Source of the DNA: an uncultured Opitutaceae bacterium
GTDB taxonomy: Bacteria > Verrucomicrobiota > Verrucomicrobiia > Opitutales > Opitutaceae
DNA: 36,320 nucleotides
NCBI GenBank assembly: GCA_903891325.1
Contig: CAITEC010000136.1
Coordinates: forward strand, 1 to 36,320
Reading direction: 5' to 3'
Part shown: piece by piece, positions 9,306 through 17,769 of the stretch
Position numbering within the stretch: position 1 is the first letter of the stretch
Layout: each line of letters opens with the position of its first letter
Notes under the pieces: model-generated
The model's database searches: none
Seen by the model: the letters and a program-made list of their open reading frames with translations, nothing else
What the model was told of the DNA's origin: nothing
Translations under genes and position numbers: made by a program

Positions 9306-10979
9306 CTAGGGCTTGAAGTGCAGGCTCTCGCCCTCGACGAAGGGCAGCCCGGCCCAGGGCGTGCGGTCGAGCAGCAGGCCGGTGTCGGGGATGTTCGAGT
9401 AAAGGGCGTTTTGGAGGGCGGGAACCGCAGCCGCGATGGCGCGCCACAGGCCGTTGAGGTCGGGGGCGGGCGCGGGGGCCCCGCAGGCGGCCAGGATGGC
9501 CCCGAGGATCGCCCGGTCGTCGGCGGCGCCCGCCGGGCCCGGCACGGCCGCCTCGAATTTCTGCAGGCGGAACTGCTGGTTGATGAAGCTGCCGGCCTTC
9601 TCGAACTGGGTGAGGCCGGGAAACACGATCCGCGCGGCGTCGCTCGTCGCGTTGCGCCGGGGCCCGACGTACACGATGCTGACTGCGGCCACCTGCGCGG
9701 GCGTGAGCGCCGGGACGATGTCCTCGCCCAGGGAAACAATCGCCTTGATCCGGCCCGCGTCGATCCCCGCGGCGAGGTCGGCGACCTGCGGGGCGGGAAG
9801 CGACTTGACGAGCCCGGTCACCAGCGCGCCGCGAACGTTGGGATTGCGGTCGGCGGAAACGAGGAGCCCGTCTCCCCTCCCCACCCGGCTGGGAAGGAAC
9901 ACCTCCGCGCTCAGCTGCGCGGCCAGCCGCGCGCCGAGGAACTGCTCCTCGACCGGGCTTCGGCCGGAACCCACAAGGGCGACCCCGCCCGTGCGGAAAA
10001 GCCAGGCGGCCGCCGTCGCGGCGGCGTCGATCGCGCCGGGGACCCCGTCCACGCGCGCGCCCGAGAGCCGGCCGGCCTCGCCGACCTCCTTGTAGAGAAG
10101 GCGCCCGCTGTCGGCCATCCACGTGTCGTTCACCGCGTCGTTGCGCCGCGGGGTGATCCGGTAAATCACGCCCTCGCGGGACCAGACGACCGTGTTCGCG
10201 CCGACGCTGCTCTCCGCGTCAATTCCCGGGGTTTTCCTGAGGAACCAGACCCGCATCCTGAAGCGGAAGTCCGTGCTCGTGAGGGCGCCCACCGGGCAGA
10301 TGTCCACCGTGTTCAGCGAGTAGTTGTTCTCCAGCCTGCGGCCCGGGAAGCAGGTCAGGGTCGAGGAACTGCCCCGCTCGGTGAAGCCGAGGACGTCGTC
10401 CTTCGCGATTTCCTTGCAGAAGCGGACGCAGCGGGAGCAGAGGATGCAGCTCTCGTCGTCGAGCGTGACCCGGGGGCCGAGCTCGGTGCGCTTCGGCTTC
10501 ACATTCTTCTCCTCGATGTAGCGCGAGTAGCCCCGGCCGTAGCCGGTGGACTGCTCCTGGAGCCTGCACTCGCCGGCCTGGTCGCAGATCGGGCAGTCCA
10601 GAGGATGGTTGACCAGGAGGAACTCCATGACGCCCTGCTGGCAGTCGCGGACCAGGGGCGAGGTCGTCCGGATATGCAGCCCGGGCGAGGCGGTCGTCCC
10701 GCAGCCGATCGCCGGCCGCGGCATCCAGTTGATCTTCTGCCGGCCCGTCGCCGGGTCCTGGATCGGGGCCTTGGTCGCGGGGTCGACGGCGGGCATGCCC
10801 ATCTCGACCAGGCACATCCGGCAGTTGCCCACCACCGTCAGCTTCGGGTGGTAGCAGTAGTGCGGCACGTCGATGCCGAGCAGCTTCGCGGCCTCGATCA
10901 CGTTCGTCCCCTTCGGGACGGCGATCTCCCGGCCGTCGATGTTGACGGTGACCAGGTCGGGTTTTTGCGGTGCGATCAT
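9306..10979 (-). CDS. nuoG: NADH-quinone oxidoreductase subunit G (short form)
   Basis: NuoG holds clusters N1b, N4 and N5 of complex I. It has 557 aa, much shorter than the roughly 900-aa E. coli form, with only a reduced molybdopterin-fold domain after residue 250. N1b ligands are C42, C53, C56 and C93; N5 is H125, C129, C132 and C138 (HPLDCPICDQAGEC); N4 is C178, C181, C184 and C228. The extra N7 cysteines are not seen. Between C56 and C93 there are 36 residues, more than usual, from an Asp/Pro-rich insertion (PAVDPATKAPIQDPATGRQ). The ATG at 10979 follows the nuoF stop by 13 bp. Confidence 0.94.
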   Translation of the reverse strand: MIAPQKPDLVTVNIDGREIAVPKGTNVIEAAKLLGIDVPHYCYHPKLTVVGNCRMCLVEMGMPAVDPATKAPIQDPATGRQKINWMPRPAIGCGTTASPGLHIRTTSPLVRDCQQGVMEFLLVNHPLDCPICDQAGECRLQEQSTGYGRGYSRYIEEKNVKPKRTELGPRVTLDDESCILCSRCVRFCKEIAKDDVLGFTERGSSSTLTCFPGRRLENNYSLNTVDICPVGALTSTDFRFRMRVWFLRKTPGIDAESSVGANTVVWSREGVIYRITPRRNDAVNDTWMADSGRLLYKEVGEAGRLSGARVDGVPGAIDAAATAAAWLFRTGGVALVGSGRSPVEEQFLGARLAAQLSAEVFLPSRVGRGDGLLVSADRNPNVRGALVTGLVKSLPAPQVADLAAGIDAGRIKAIVSLGEDIVPALTPAQVAAVSIVYVGPRRNATSDAARIVFPGLTQFEKAGSFINQQFRLQKFEAAVPGPAGAADDRAILGAILAACGAPAPAPDLNGLWRAIAAAVPALQNALYSNIPDTGLLLDRTPWAGLPFVEGESLHFKP

Positions 10980-10992
10980 CGAAGGGGTGCCC

Positions 10993-12345
10993 TCAGGCGA
11001 GCTCGAAGGCCCTGCCGTCGGCCTTTTTCTTCGCCTCCTCGTGCGACTTGAATTCCTCGGGGAACTTCAGGACAAAGCTCTGGGTGGGCCAGGCGCAGGC
11101 CTCGCCGAAGGCGCAGATCGTCCGCCCGGCGATCTGGTCGGCCACGCTCTTCAGGAGCGCCCCGTCCTCCGCCCGCGCGACGCCGTGCACCATCCGCCCG
11201 GTGATCCGCTGCATCCACCGGGAGCCCTCGCGGCAGGGCGTGCACTGGCCGCAGCTCTCGTGGGAGTAGAACGCGTTGATGTTCGCCAGGGCGTCGACCA
11301 TGCTCACCGAGTCGTCCATCACGATGACACCGCCGGAGCCGCCCATCGAGCCGACCATCCCGAGCGAGTCGAAGTCCATCGGGATGTCCTCGACGCCCCA
11401 GTCGTAGTCCACCATCTCCGCGCCGACCTTGCGCTTGCCCTTGAAGCGCTCGCCGAACCTCAGGACCTTCGCGGACGAGCCGCCCGGGATGACCGCCTTG
11501 AGCGTCCGGCCGGGCAGCGGCCCGCCGCAGACCTCGTTGAGGAGCTGGCCCAGGGTGACCTTGCCGACCTCAAACTCGTAGTAGCCCGGCTTCCGGACGT
11601 GGCCGGAGACGCAGAGGATGCGCGTTCCCGTGTTGTTCGGGGTGCCGATCTTGGAGTACGCCTCGCCGCCCATGTCCGCGATGTGCTTCACATGGCAGAG
11701 GGTCTCGACGTTGTTCACGATCGTGGGGCACTGGTAGAGCCCGAGGACGGCGGGAAAATACGGGGGCTTGATCCGCGGGTAGGGCCGCTTGCCCTCGATC
11801 GACTCGATCATCCCGGTCTCCTCGCCGCAGATGTAGGCGCCGGCGCCGCGGTGCACGTAGATCTCGCAGCCGTAGGCGGTGCCCAGGATGCCCGGCCCGG
11901 TGAAATTCGCGGCCCGCGCCTCGGCGATCGCCCGCTCCAGGATCCGCGCCCCCTCGGGAAACTCGCCGCGGATGTAGATGTAGGCCTGCTTCACGTTGTT
12001 CGCGAAGCAGGTGATCATGATCCCCTCGATCAGCTGGTGCGGGTCCTTGTGGATGATGTGCCGGTCCTTGAAGGTGCCCGGCTCGGACTCGTCGGCGTTG
12101 ACGACCAGGTAGATCGGCTTGCCGCTCTTCCGGTCCACCAGGCCCCACTTGACCCCGCAGGGAAAGCCGGCGCCGCCGCGGCCGCGAAGCCCGGACTTCT
12201 TCACCTCGTCGATCAGCTCCTCGGGCTTGCGCTGCACGGCCCTGCGCAGCACCTCGTAGCCTCCGTTGCGCACATAGCACGCCAGGTCGTTCCCGTAGCC
12301 GGGCTCGTCGATGTGCTGGAAGATCAGTCTGCGCTGTTCGGGCAT
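10993..12345 (-). CDS. nuoF: NADH-quinone oxidoreductase subunit F (NADH-binding, FMN)
   Basis: This is the NADH-oxidising flavoprotein of complex I: 450 aa from ATG 12345 (MPEQRRLIFQHID). I chose this start because the longer open frame overlaps nuoE. Visible motifs are the Gly-rich nucleotide loop GLRGRGGAGFPCG at 52-64, ESEPGTFKDR at 87-96 (FMN region), GAGAYICGEETG at 167-178, and the N3 cluster ligands C365, C368, C371 and C411. It sits between nuoE and nuoG in the standard order. Confidence 0.96.
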   Translation of the reverse strand: MPEQRRLIFQHIDEPGYGNDLACYVRNGGYEVLRRAVQRKPEELIDEVKKSGLRGRGGAGFPCGVKWGLVDRKSGKPIYLVVNADESEPGTFKDRHIIHKDPHQLIEGIMITCFANNVKQAYIYIRGEFPEGARILERAIAEARAANFTGPGILGTAYGCEIYVHRGAGAYICGEETGMIESIEGKRPYPRIKPPYFPAVLGLYQCPTIVNNVETLCHVKHIADMGGEAYSKIGTPNNTGTRILCVSGHVRKPGYYEFEVGKVTLGQLLNEVCGGPLPGRTLKAVIPGGSSAKVLRFGERFKGKRKVGAEMVDYDWGVEDIPMDFDSLGMVGSMGGSGGVIVMDDSVSMVDALANINAFYSHESCGQCTPCREGSRWMQRITGRMVHGVARAEDGALLKSVADQIAGRTICAFGEACAWPTQSFVLKFPEEFKSHEEAKKKADGRAFELA

Positions 12346-12364
12346 CGTGGGTGGCGTCTGTCGG

Positions 12365-12859
12365 CTATTTGCGGGCCGCGGCCTCGGCGGAAATCCTGAC
12401 GGCGAGCTGGCAGGCCCGGGCCTGGTCGACCTTCTCGTGCAGCTCCTCGTCAATCATGACGACCGGGCCGCTGCCGCAGCTCGCCAGGCACTCGACGAAC
12501 TCGATGGTGACCTCCCCGTCGGGGGAGACCTCGCCGGGGTAGGTGTTGAAGTGCTTCTCGAACTCCTTGCAGGTCCGGTACGACCCGCTGAGGGCGCAGG
12601 AGAGCGTCCGGCAGACCTTGATGTGCCGGCGCCCGATCGGCTTCTGCCGGAACATCGGGTAGAAGGTCACCAGCTCGTAGATCGCAATCGCCGGGACCTC
12701 GAGCTTGGCGGCGATCCACTCCATCGACTCCTGGGAAACGTGGCCCAGGTCCTCCTGGACCAGGTGCAGGAGCGGCAGGGCCGCGCTGCGCTTCACCGGG
12801 TAGTGGGTGATCGCCTCGTCGATCCGCGCCAGCGTCTCGGGCTTCAGGTTGATGCTCAT
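12365..12859 (-). CDS. nuoE: NADH-quinone oxidoreductase subunit E ([2Fe-2S] N1a)
   Basis: This thioredoxin-fold [2Fe-2S] subunit partners NuoF in the NADH-dehydrogenase module. It has 164 aa from ATG 12859. That start overlaps the nuoD stop as ATGA and is preferred over an ATG three codons upstream. Cluster ligands C83, C88, C124 and C128 follow the family pattern C-x4-C ... C-x3-C (CRTLSC, CLASC). The segment VTFYPMFRQKPIGRRHIKVC is also typical. Confidence 0.95.
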   Translation of the reverse strand: MSINLKPETLARIDEAITHYPVKRSAALPLLHLVQEDLGHVSQESMEWIAAKLEVPAIAIYELVTFYPMFRQKPIGRRHIKVCRTLSCALSGSYRTCKEFEKHFNTYPGEVSPDGEVTIEFVECLASCGSGPVVMIDEELHEKVDQARACQLAVRISAEAAARK

Positions 12860-14055
12860 CGGTCGCACTCCCCCATCACGAAGTCGAGCGAGCCCAGGAT
12901 CGCGACCACGTCGGAGACCATCGCGCCGACGCAGACCTTGGGCAGGATCGACAGGTTGCAGAACGAGGGTGCGCGGATCTTCAGCCGCCAGGGCACGCCG
13001 CCGCCCTTGCTGACGATGAAGAAGCCGAGCGCCCCCTTCGGGTTTTCCGCCTCGAAATAGACCTCTCCGGCCGGGACCTGCGGCCCCTCCGTCACGAGCA
13101 TGAAGTTCTGGATGAGCTCCTCCATCGACGTGAGGATCTTGTCCTTGCGCGGGGCGAATATGCGGCGGGCGTCCTCCGCATACCAGGCCCCGCCGGGGAA
13201 GTTCGAGATGATCTGCCGGATGATCCGGATGGACTGCCGGATCTCCTCGGCCCGGATCAGGTACCGGTCGTAGCTGTCGCCCACCGTGCCCACGGGGATG
13301 TCGAACTCATACGTCTCGTAGCCGCTGTAGGGCTTGTCCTTGCGCAGGTCGAGCGGGACGCCGGAGGCCCGCAGGTTCGGCCCGGTGAGCCCGTAGGCGA
13401 TCGCGTCCTCGCGTGAGATGACGCCGATTCCCTGCGTGCGGTCCGTAAAGATCTTGTTCCGGGTGAGAAGGTCCAGGCTCTCGTCGAGGATGGGCGGGAA
13501 CTGGTCGCAGAAGGCGCCCACGCGCTCGATCCAGCCCCCGGGCACGTCGCGCATCAGTCCGCCGACCCGCGTGTAGCTGGTCGTGAAGCGGGCCCCGGTC
13601 AGCTCCTCGAAGAGCCGGTAGAGCTTTTCCCGCTCGGTGAAGGTGTAGAGGAATACGCTCCAGGCGCCGACGTCGATCGCCAGCGCCCCGATCCCCAGCA
13701 GGTGCGAGGAGACGCGGGCCAGCTCGGCGGTCAGGACCCGGATCGCCTGGCAGCGCGGGGGCATCTCCAGCTTGCAGAGCTTCTCGACGGCGATCACGTA
13801 GGCCATGTTGTTGGCCAGCGGAGCGATGTAATCCAGCCGGTCCGTGTAGGGCACGAACTGGTTGTAGGTCATGTTCTCCGCGATCTTCTCGTCGCCGCGG
13901 TGCAGGTGCCCGACAATCGGGTCGGCCTTGGTGACAATCTCCCCATCCAGCTCCATCTGAAGCCGCAGGACGCCGTGCGTCGACGGGTGGGACGGCCCCA
14001 TGGAAAGGGACATCTTCTCGGAGTCGAATGCGGCGGGGGAGCTCATCGGGTTCAT
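12856..14055 (-). CDS. nuoD: NADH-quinone oxidoreductase subunit D
   Basis: NuoD is the 49-kDa-type subunit that forms the quinone site with NuoB. It has 399 aa. Family motifs are MGPSHPSTHGVLRLQMELDG near residue 19 (with the quinone-site His), GHLHRGDEKIAE, SYTRVGGLMRDVPGGW and a C-terminal DVVAILGSLDFVMGECDR. The start ATG 14055 overlaps the nuoC stop (ATGA); a second ATG three codons in is possible. It is separate from nuoC, not fused as in some gammaproteobacteria. Confidence 0.96.
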   Translation of the reverse strand: MNPMSSPAAFDSEKMSLSMGPSHPSTHGVLRLQMELDGEIVTKADPIVGHLHRGDEKIAENMTYNQFVPYTDRLDYIAPLANNMAYVIAVEKLCKLEMPPRCQAIRVLTAELARVSSHLLGIGALAIDVGAWSVFLYTFTEREKLYRLFEELTGARFTTSYTRVGGLMRDVPGGWIERVGAFCDQFPPILDESLDLLTRNKIFTDRTQGIGVISREDAIAYGLTGPNLRASGVPLDLRKDKPYSGYETYEFDIPVGTVGDSYDRYLIRAEEIRQSIRIIRQIISNFPGGAWYAEDARRIFAPRKDKILTSMEELIQNFMLVTEGPQVPAGEVYFEAENPKGALGFFIVSKGGGVPWRLKIRAPSFCNLSILPKVCVGAMVSDVVAILGSLDFVMGECDR

Positions 14056-14672
14056 TCGGGCTTGGGCTTGCCCTCGTTCCAGCTCTCGTCCTTCGCCTCC
14101 GGCTCAGCGGCGCCGAGGTTGATCTCCCCGGCGGAGGCCACAAAGGGACCCCCGGCCATCGGGGCGGGCTTCAGGTTGACGTTGGTCTCCGCCGCCACCG
14201 CGGCGTCAGGCAGCGGGGCGTCGATCCCGGCCAGCGGGAACTCCTTGCGCAGCGGGTGGTGCGGGTAGCCGTCCCACATGAGGATCCGGCGCAGGTCCGG
14301 ATGGCCGGCAAACCCGATTCCGAACATGTCGAAGACCTCGCGCTCGTGCCAGTTCGCGCCGGGCCAGAGGCTGGTCACGCTCGGCACGGACGGCTCGGCA
14401 TCGCTCGGGCAGTCGGCGGTCACCCGGATGTAATCGTGGCGGGTCGTGGAAAGCAGGTGGTAGACGATCGTGAAGCGCGGGGACGCCGCCGAGGACCAGT
14501 CGACCGCGGTCAGGTCCGAGAGCATGTCGAAGGCAAACTCGTCGCGCAGGCACTTGAGCGCCGCCGGGATGTCCGCCGCCGGGATCGCCAGCGCCGGGTG
14601 GTCCGCGCTCGCCCGGTCCGTCGCGCTCGGGAATCGGGCCTTCAGGACCGTTGTGGCTTCAGTGTCGGGCAT
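14052..14672 (-). CDS. nuoC: NADH-quinone oxidoreductase subunit C
   Basis: This is the 30-kDa-type peripheral subunit that bridges NuoD and NuoI: 206 aa from ATG 14672. The signature NWHEREVFDMFGIGFAGHPD near residue 107, followed by LRRILMWDGYPHHPLRKEFPL, is unmistakable. After that motif it carries a C-terminal tail of about 55 residues rich in Ala, Pro, Glu and Lys and ending EGKPKPE. The tail is longer than in many NuoC proteins and looks disordered. The start lies 37 bp after the nuoB stop. Confidence 0.95.
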   Translation of the reverse strand: MPDTEATTVLKARFPSATDRASADHPALAIPAADIPAALKCLRDEFAFDMLSDLTAVDWSSAASPRFTIVYHLLSTTRHDYIRVTADCPSDAEPSVPSVTSLWPGANWHEREVFDMFGIGFAGHPDLRRILMWDGYPHHPLRKEFPLAGIDAPLPDAAVAAETNVNLKPAPMAGGPFVASAGEINLGAAEPEAKDESWNEGKPKPE

Positions 14673-14709
14673 CGAGGGCGTATGCGGGGGGATCGCCGGG
14701 GAGTTTGCG

Positions 14710-15219
14710 TCAGACCGCGAGGAGATTCCTCGCCGAGCGCTCCCGTTTGACCTTTTCCTGGAGGAGGATCACCGCGTCCAGCAGCGCCTCCGGCCGCGGC
14801 GGACAGCCGCTCACATACACATCCACCGGGACGATCCGATCGACGCCCTGAAGCACGGCGTAGCTGCGGTACATCCCGCCCGAGCTCGCGCAGGCGCCCA
14901 TCGCGATCACCCACTTGGGTTCGGCCATCTGGTCGTAAATGCGCCGGACGACCGGCGCCATCTTGTAGGTGACCGTGCCGGCCACGATCATGACGTCAGA
15001 CTGGCGCGGGGAGAAGCGCATGACCTCGGCCCCGAAGCGGGCGATGTCGAAGCGGCTGGCCGCGGCGGCCATGAGCTCGATCGCGCAGCAGGCAAGCCCC
15101 ATGGGCATCGGCCACATCGAGTTCGAGCGGATCCAGTTGATGACCGCATCCGCCCGGGAGACGATGACCTCCCCCTCGATTTTGCTGTTGTAAGCCAGTT
15201 CGGTATGAGCGGTCACCAT
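14710..15219 (-). CDS. nuoB: NADH-quinone oxidoreductase subunit B (cluster N2), first gene of the operon
   Basis: NuoB carries the terminal [4Fe-4S] cluster N2, which reduces quinone. It has 169 aa with ligands C44-C45 (GLACCAIE), C110 (GACASSGG) and C139 (SGCPPRPE). It is the first gene of the operon here: no nuoA lies upstream, where it is usually found. The 243 bp to the next gene hold only repeats. No Shine-Dalgarno or clear sigma-70 promoter could be fixed upstream of ATG 15219. Confidence 0.96.
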   Translation of the reverse strand: MVTAHTELAYNSKIEGEVIVSRADAVINWIRSNSMWPMPMGLACCAIELMAAAASRFDIARFGAEVMRFSPRQSDVMIVAGTVTYKMAPVVRRIYDQMAEPKWVIAMGACASSGGMYRSYAVLQGVDRIVPVDVYVSGCPPRPEALLDAVILLQEKVKRERSARNLLAV

Positions 15220-15338
15220 GGGATAGTTAGGACGTAATCAACCGCACCGTACCACCCCCAAAAAGTCACGCAAGAAGGTTTTGGGCCATCGGGTCGTTTT
15301 GAATGCAAATCGGCTATCCGGCTGGAAACAGGACCGAA

Positions 15339-15422
15339 GGTGGAGCGCGATCTCCGAGCGCGCTGGATTGAATGCAGCCGGCCTCGCCGGGGCCGGGGCC
15401 GGGGTCAGCGACCCCGGCCACA
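15339..15422. repeat. Composite intergenic repeat: 28-bp GGTGGAGCGCGATCTCC unit plus GCCGGGGTC hairpin
   Basis: Positions 15339-15366 match, with 2-4 mismatches, the reverse complements of 19748-19775 and 30088-30115. Immediately after comes a GC-rich stretch ending in GGCCGGGGTCAGCGACCCCGG-like sequence (arms GGCCGGGGTC/GACCCCGGCC with a short loop). It resembles the core of the inverted-repeat elements at 28379 and 35506. The rest of the 15220-15463 gap shows no gene. Confidence 0.6.
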
Positions 15423-15463
15423 TCCAGCCAATTGCCTCTCGCCAGAAGTCGGAATGGGGTCAG

Positions 15464-17128
15464 CTATTGCCGCCCTAACTCCCTGTCAGCCAATACCGTC
15501 GTCCGTTCCAGTCGCAACGGGCCCTGCAACCGGATGTCGCGGGACGAACTGCCGACCATGACCCCGAATTCGCCCTTATCAGCCACCCAGGCGGCCAATC
15601 CGGGACTGTAGAATGACAGGGCGGCGATCGGGAGGGTCACCGAAAGCGTCCTTTTCTCCCCCGGCTCGAGAAAAACCTTTGAGAATCCCTTCAATTCCTT
15701 GAATGGCCGGAAAACGCCGGGATGCAGCTCCCGCACATAGATCTGGGCTGTCTCGGCCCCCGCCCTGTCCCCGATGTTTGTCACGTCGAACCGGACCGCC
15801 CAGGCCGGCGTTGTCGAGGGATCGCCTTCGCGAACGATTCGAAGCCCGGAATAGCCGAATCGGGTGTAGGAGAGCCCGTGGCCAAAGGGGAAAAGCGGCG
15901 CCACCGGGCGGGTGTCGTACCAGCGGTATCCGACCAGCAGTCCCTCGGAATAGCGCTCGACCCCGTCCCTGCCCGGATAGGCGCCCAAGGCATGCGCCGG
16001 GGAGTCCGACAGCCGCACGGGAAAGGTGCAGGGAAGCTTGCCCGAGGGGTTGATATCGCCGAAGAGTATCCCGGCCAGGGCGTTGCCGCCCTCCATCCCC
16101 CCGTACCAGGCCTGCAGGACGGCGGGGACCCGGCCGAGCCAGGAGCCCATCTCAACGGCCCCGGCGGAAACCAGGACAACAACGGTCTTCGGGTTCGCGG
16201 CGACGACACTTCGAATCAGCTCATCCTGGTTATAGGGCAGACCCAGGTCCTTCCGGTCGGCTTCCTCGGCGTCAAAATGCTCGTCGTCGCCCTGGACGAG
16301 CCCGATGTCCGTGTAATTCCTGCCCCGCGCGAGGTTGAGCCCCGCGACGATGACTGCGACGTCGGCGGAACGGGCTGCGCGGACGGCATTGGCAATCAGG
16401 GTGGCGGAATCCGGCGCGCCCGGCGTGAGCCGGCTGCTGTAACCCTGCGAAAAGGTTACGTTTGCGCGGGGACCGACCCGGCGAAGGATTCCCTCGAGCG
16501 GGGAAACCTCGTAAAACGCCTTGAGGCGCGCGCTTCCGCCGAGGTGGCACTGCAGGCGGACCGCGTCCTCGCCGATGACGACAATTGAGGAAATTTTTTC
16601 CAGTTCGAGCGGAAGCGCCCTGTTGTCGTTCTTGAGGAGCACCATCGACTCCGCGGCCACCCTCCGTGCGACCGCCTGGTGTTCCGGGGTATTGATGGCG
16701 CCGGACGGGCCGCCCGGGTTGGGCGGGTCGAAGGCGCCGGTCGCAAGCATGACCCGGAGATTGCGCCGGACCTTGTCGTCAAGCAGGGCGACCGGGTAAA
16801 GGCCCCGGCGGATCCCATCGAGAAAGGGCTGCGCGAGGTGGAATTGATCGTAGGGAAGCTCCGTCCCCATCTCCAGATCGAGCCCGTGGAGAACAGCCGC
16901 GCGGGTATCGTGCACAGCCCCCCAGTCGGAAATCACCGCGCCCCGAAAGCCCCAGTCGCCTTTGAGTACGTGATTCAGGAGATAATCGTTCTCGCAGCAG
17001 AAGTCGCCCCGGAACCGGTTGTAGGCACCCATGACGCAGAGCACCCCGCCCTCCCGGACGGCGGCCTTGAAGGCGGGCAGGTAGATTTCCCGCAGGGCGC
17101 GCTCGTCCATCTCCACGTCCACGCTCAT
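15464..17128 (-). pseudogene. 5'-truncated glycoside hydrolase family 3 beta-glucosidase
   Basis: The readable protein (554 aa from ATG 17128) is the C-terminal three quarters of a GH3 beta-glucosidase of BglX type. It has the end of the TIM barrel with the nucleophile Asp in GAVISDWGAVH near residue 69, the alpha/beta sandwich domain (VAAESMVLLKND at 155-166, YNQDELI and so on) and a fibronectin III-like C-terminal domain. Homology continues upstream of the ATG for eight codons (GNNQERDR, matching the KHF-x-NNQE motif), then an in-frame TGA at 17159-17161 ends the frame. About 150-200 N-terminal residues, most of the barrel, are missing, so activity is unlikely. The break lies next to the toxin gene of the tRNA-Ser element, which may have caused it. 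Family call firm; mechanism inferred. Confidence 0.8.
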
Positions 17129-17189
17129 CCGGTCCCGCTCCTGGTTGTTACCCTTGCCTGCATGTCAACGGACTCAGCATCCGCTTGTA

Positions 17190-17486
17190 TTAAGTCGAAA
17201 TACGCTGCCGCCAATAGGCGGGATGCCGGCTGTGATGTTTGAATGCCAGGATGCGGATGTGATCGGAAAGCAGGCGATAATAGACCGCATAGGGGAATCG
17301 GGGCATCAGATACCGTCTCACGTCGCCTTCGACGATGCGCCACTGGGTAGGCGACGCTGAAATCAGCCGCACCGCTTCATCAGCCGCATCGAGAAACTGA
17401 CCTCCCAGCCCGGCCACTCTCTCCTCATAAAACCTCCCGGCCTCGGTCAATTCCGCTGTGCCTTCGGGATGGTGGACTATCCGCAT
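17190..17486 (-). CDS. RelE/ParE-family toxin
   Basis: The product is 98 aa from ATG 17486, whose A is also the last base of the antitoxin TGA stop; a TTG one codon earlier is possible. The pattern is that of the ParE/RelE fold: MRIVHHPEGTAELTEAGRFYEE at the N-terminus, then RRYLMPRFPYAVYYRLLSDH and IRILAFKHHSRHPAYWRQR, with the basic C-terminal strand typical of ParE-type toxins. ParE proteins act on DNA gyrase and RelE proteins cut mRNA in the ribosome; I cannot tell which applies. It is coupled to the antitoxin gene directly upstream and lies inside the putative tRNA-Ser element. Confidence 0.85.
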   Translation of the reverse strand: MRIVHHPEGTAELTEAGRFYEERVAGLGGQFLDAADEAVRLISASPTQWRIVEGDVRRYLMPRFPYAVYYRLLSDHIRILAFKHHSRHPAYWRQRIST

Positions 17487-17707
17487 CAAATCGCTCGGCG
17501 AGCGGCTTGCATCGCCTCTTCGTGGGACAGGCCCTTTGCGGCGCCGCTCGAAAGCTCCTGGTCCCGGCGGATCGCTTCGCGGAGGGCCGTCTGCTCGTCG
17601 GAATCAGGCAGTCCAGAGTCGATGCTTTGCCACAACGCTTGCGCCAGGGAAACCTTCTCGGCAAGGGGAAGGGCCATGGCTTCGTCGGTTAGCTGCTTCG
17701 TGGACAT
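17486..17707 (-). CDS. Addiction-module antitoxin (unstable antitoxin, PF09720-like)
   Basis: This is a 73-aa acidic/helical protein: MSTKQLTDEAMALPLAEKVS, then LAQALWQSIDSGLPDSDEQ, ending HEEAMQAARRAI. The segment LPLAEKVSLAQALWQSI and the C-terminal 'S-HEEAM' pattern are characteristic of the short putative addiction-module components that partner ParE/RelE toxins. It precedes the toxin and shares one base with it (TGATG), the normal order for such pairs. The upstream 62 bp to the integrase stop probably hold the promoter, but I see no clear box. Confidence 0.85.
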   Translation of the reverse strand: MSTKQLTDEAMALPLAEKVSLAQALWQSIDSGLPDSDEQTALREAIRRDQELSSGAAKGLSHEEAMQAARRAI

Positions 17708-17769
17708 GACGGTAAAATGCTCGTCGGAAAGGATGCTGTCAAGGAAGGCGCTCCCGCATGAGTTCCCTT

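Noticed and set aside
12311-13060. Plus-strand open frames in the nuoD-nuoE region
   Set aside because: They are antisense to intact nuoD and nuoE with all cluster ligands present, and have no start context.
15238-15423. 61-codon minus-strand frame where nuoA is expected
   Set aside because: It has no three-helix hydrophobic pattern and overlaps the repeats, so it is not NuoA.
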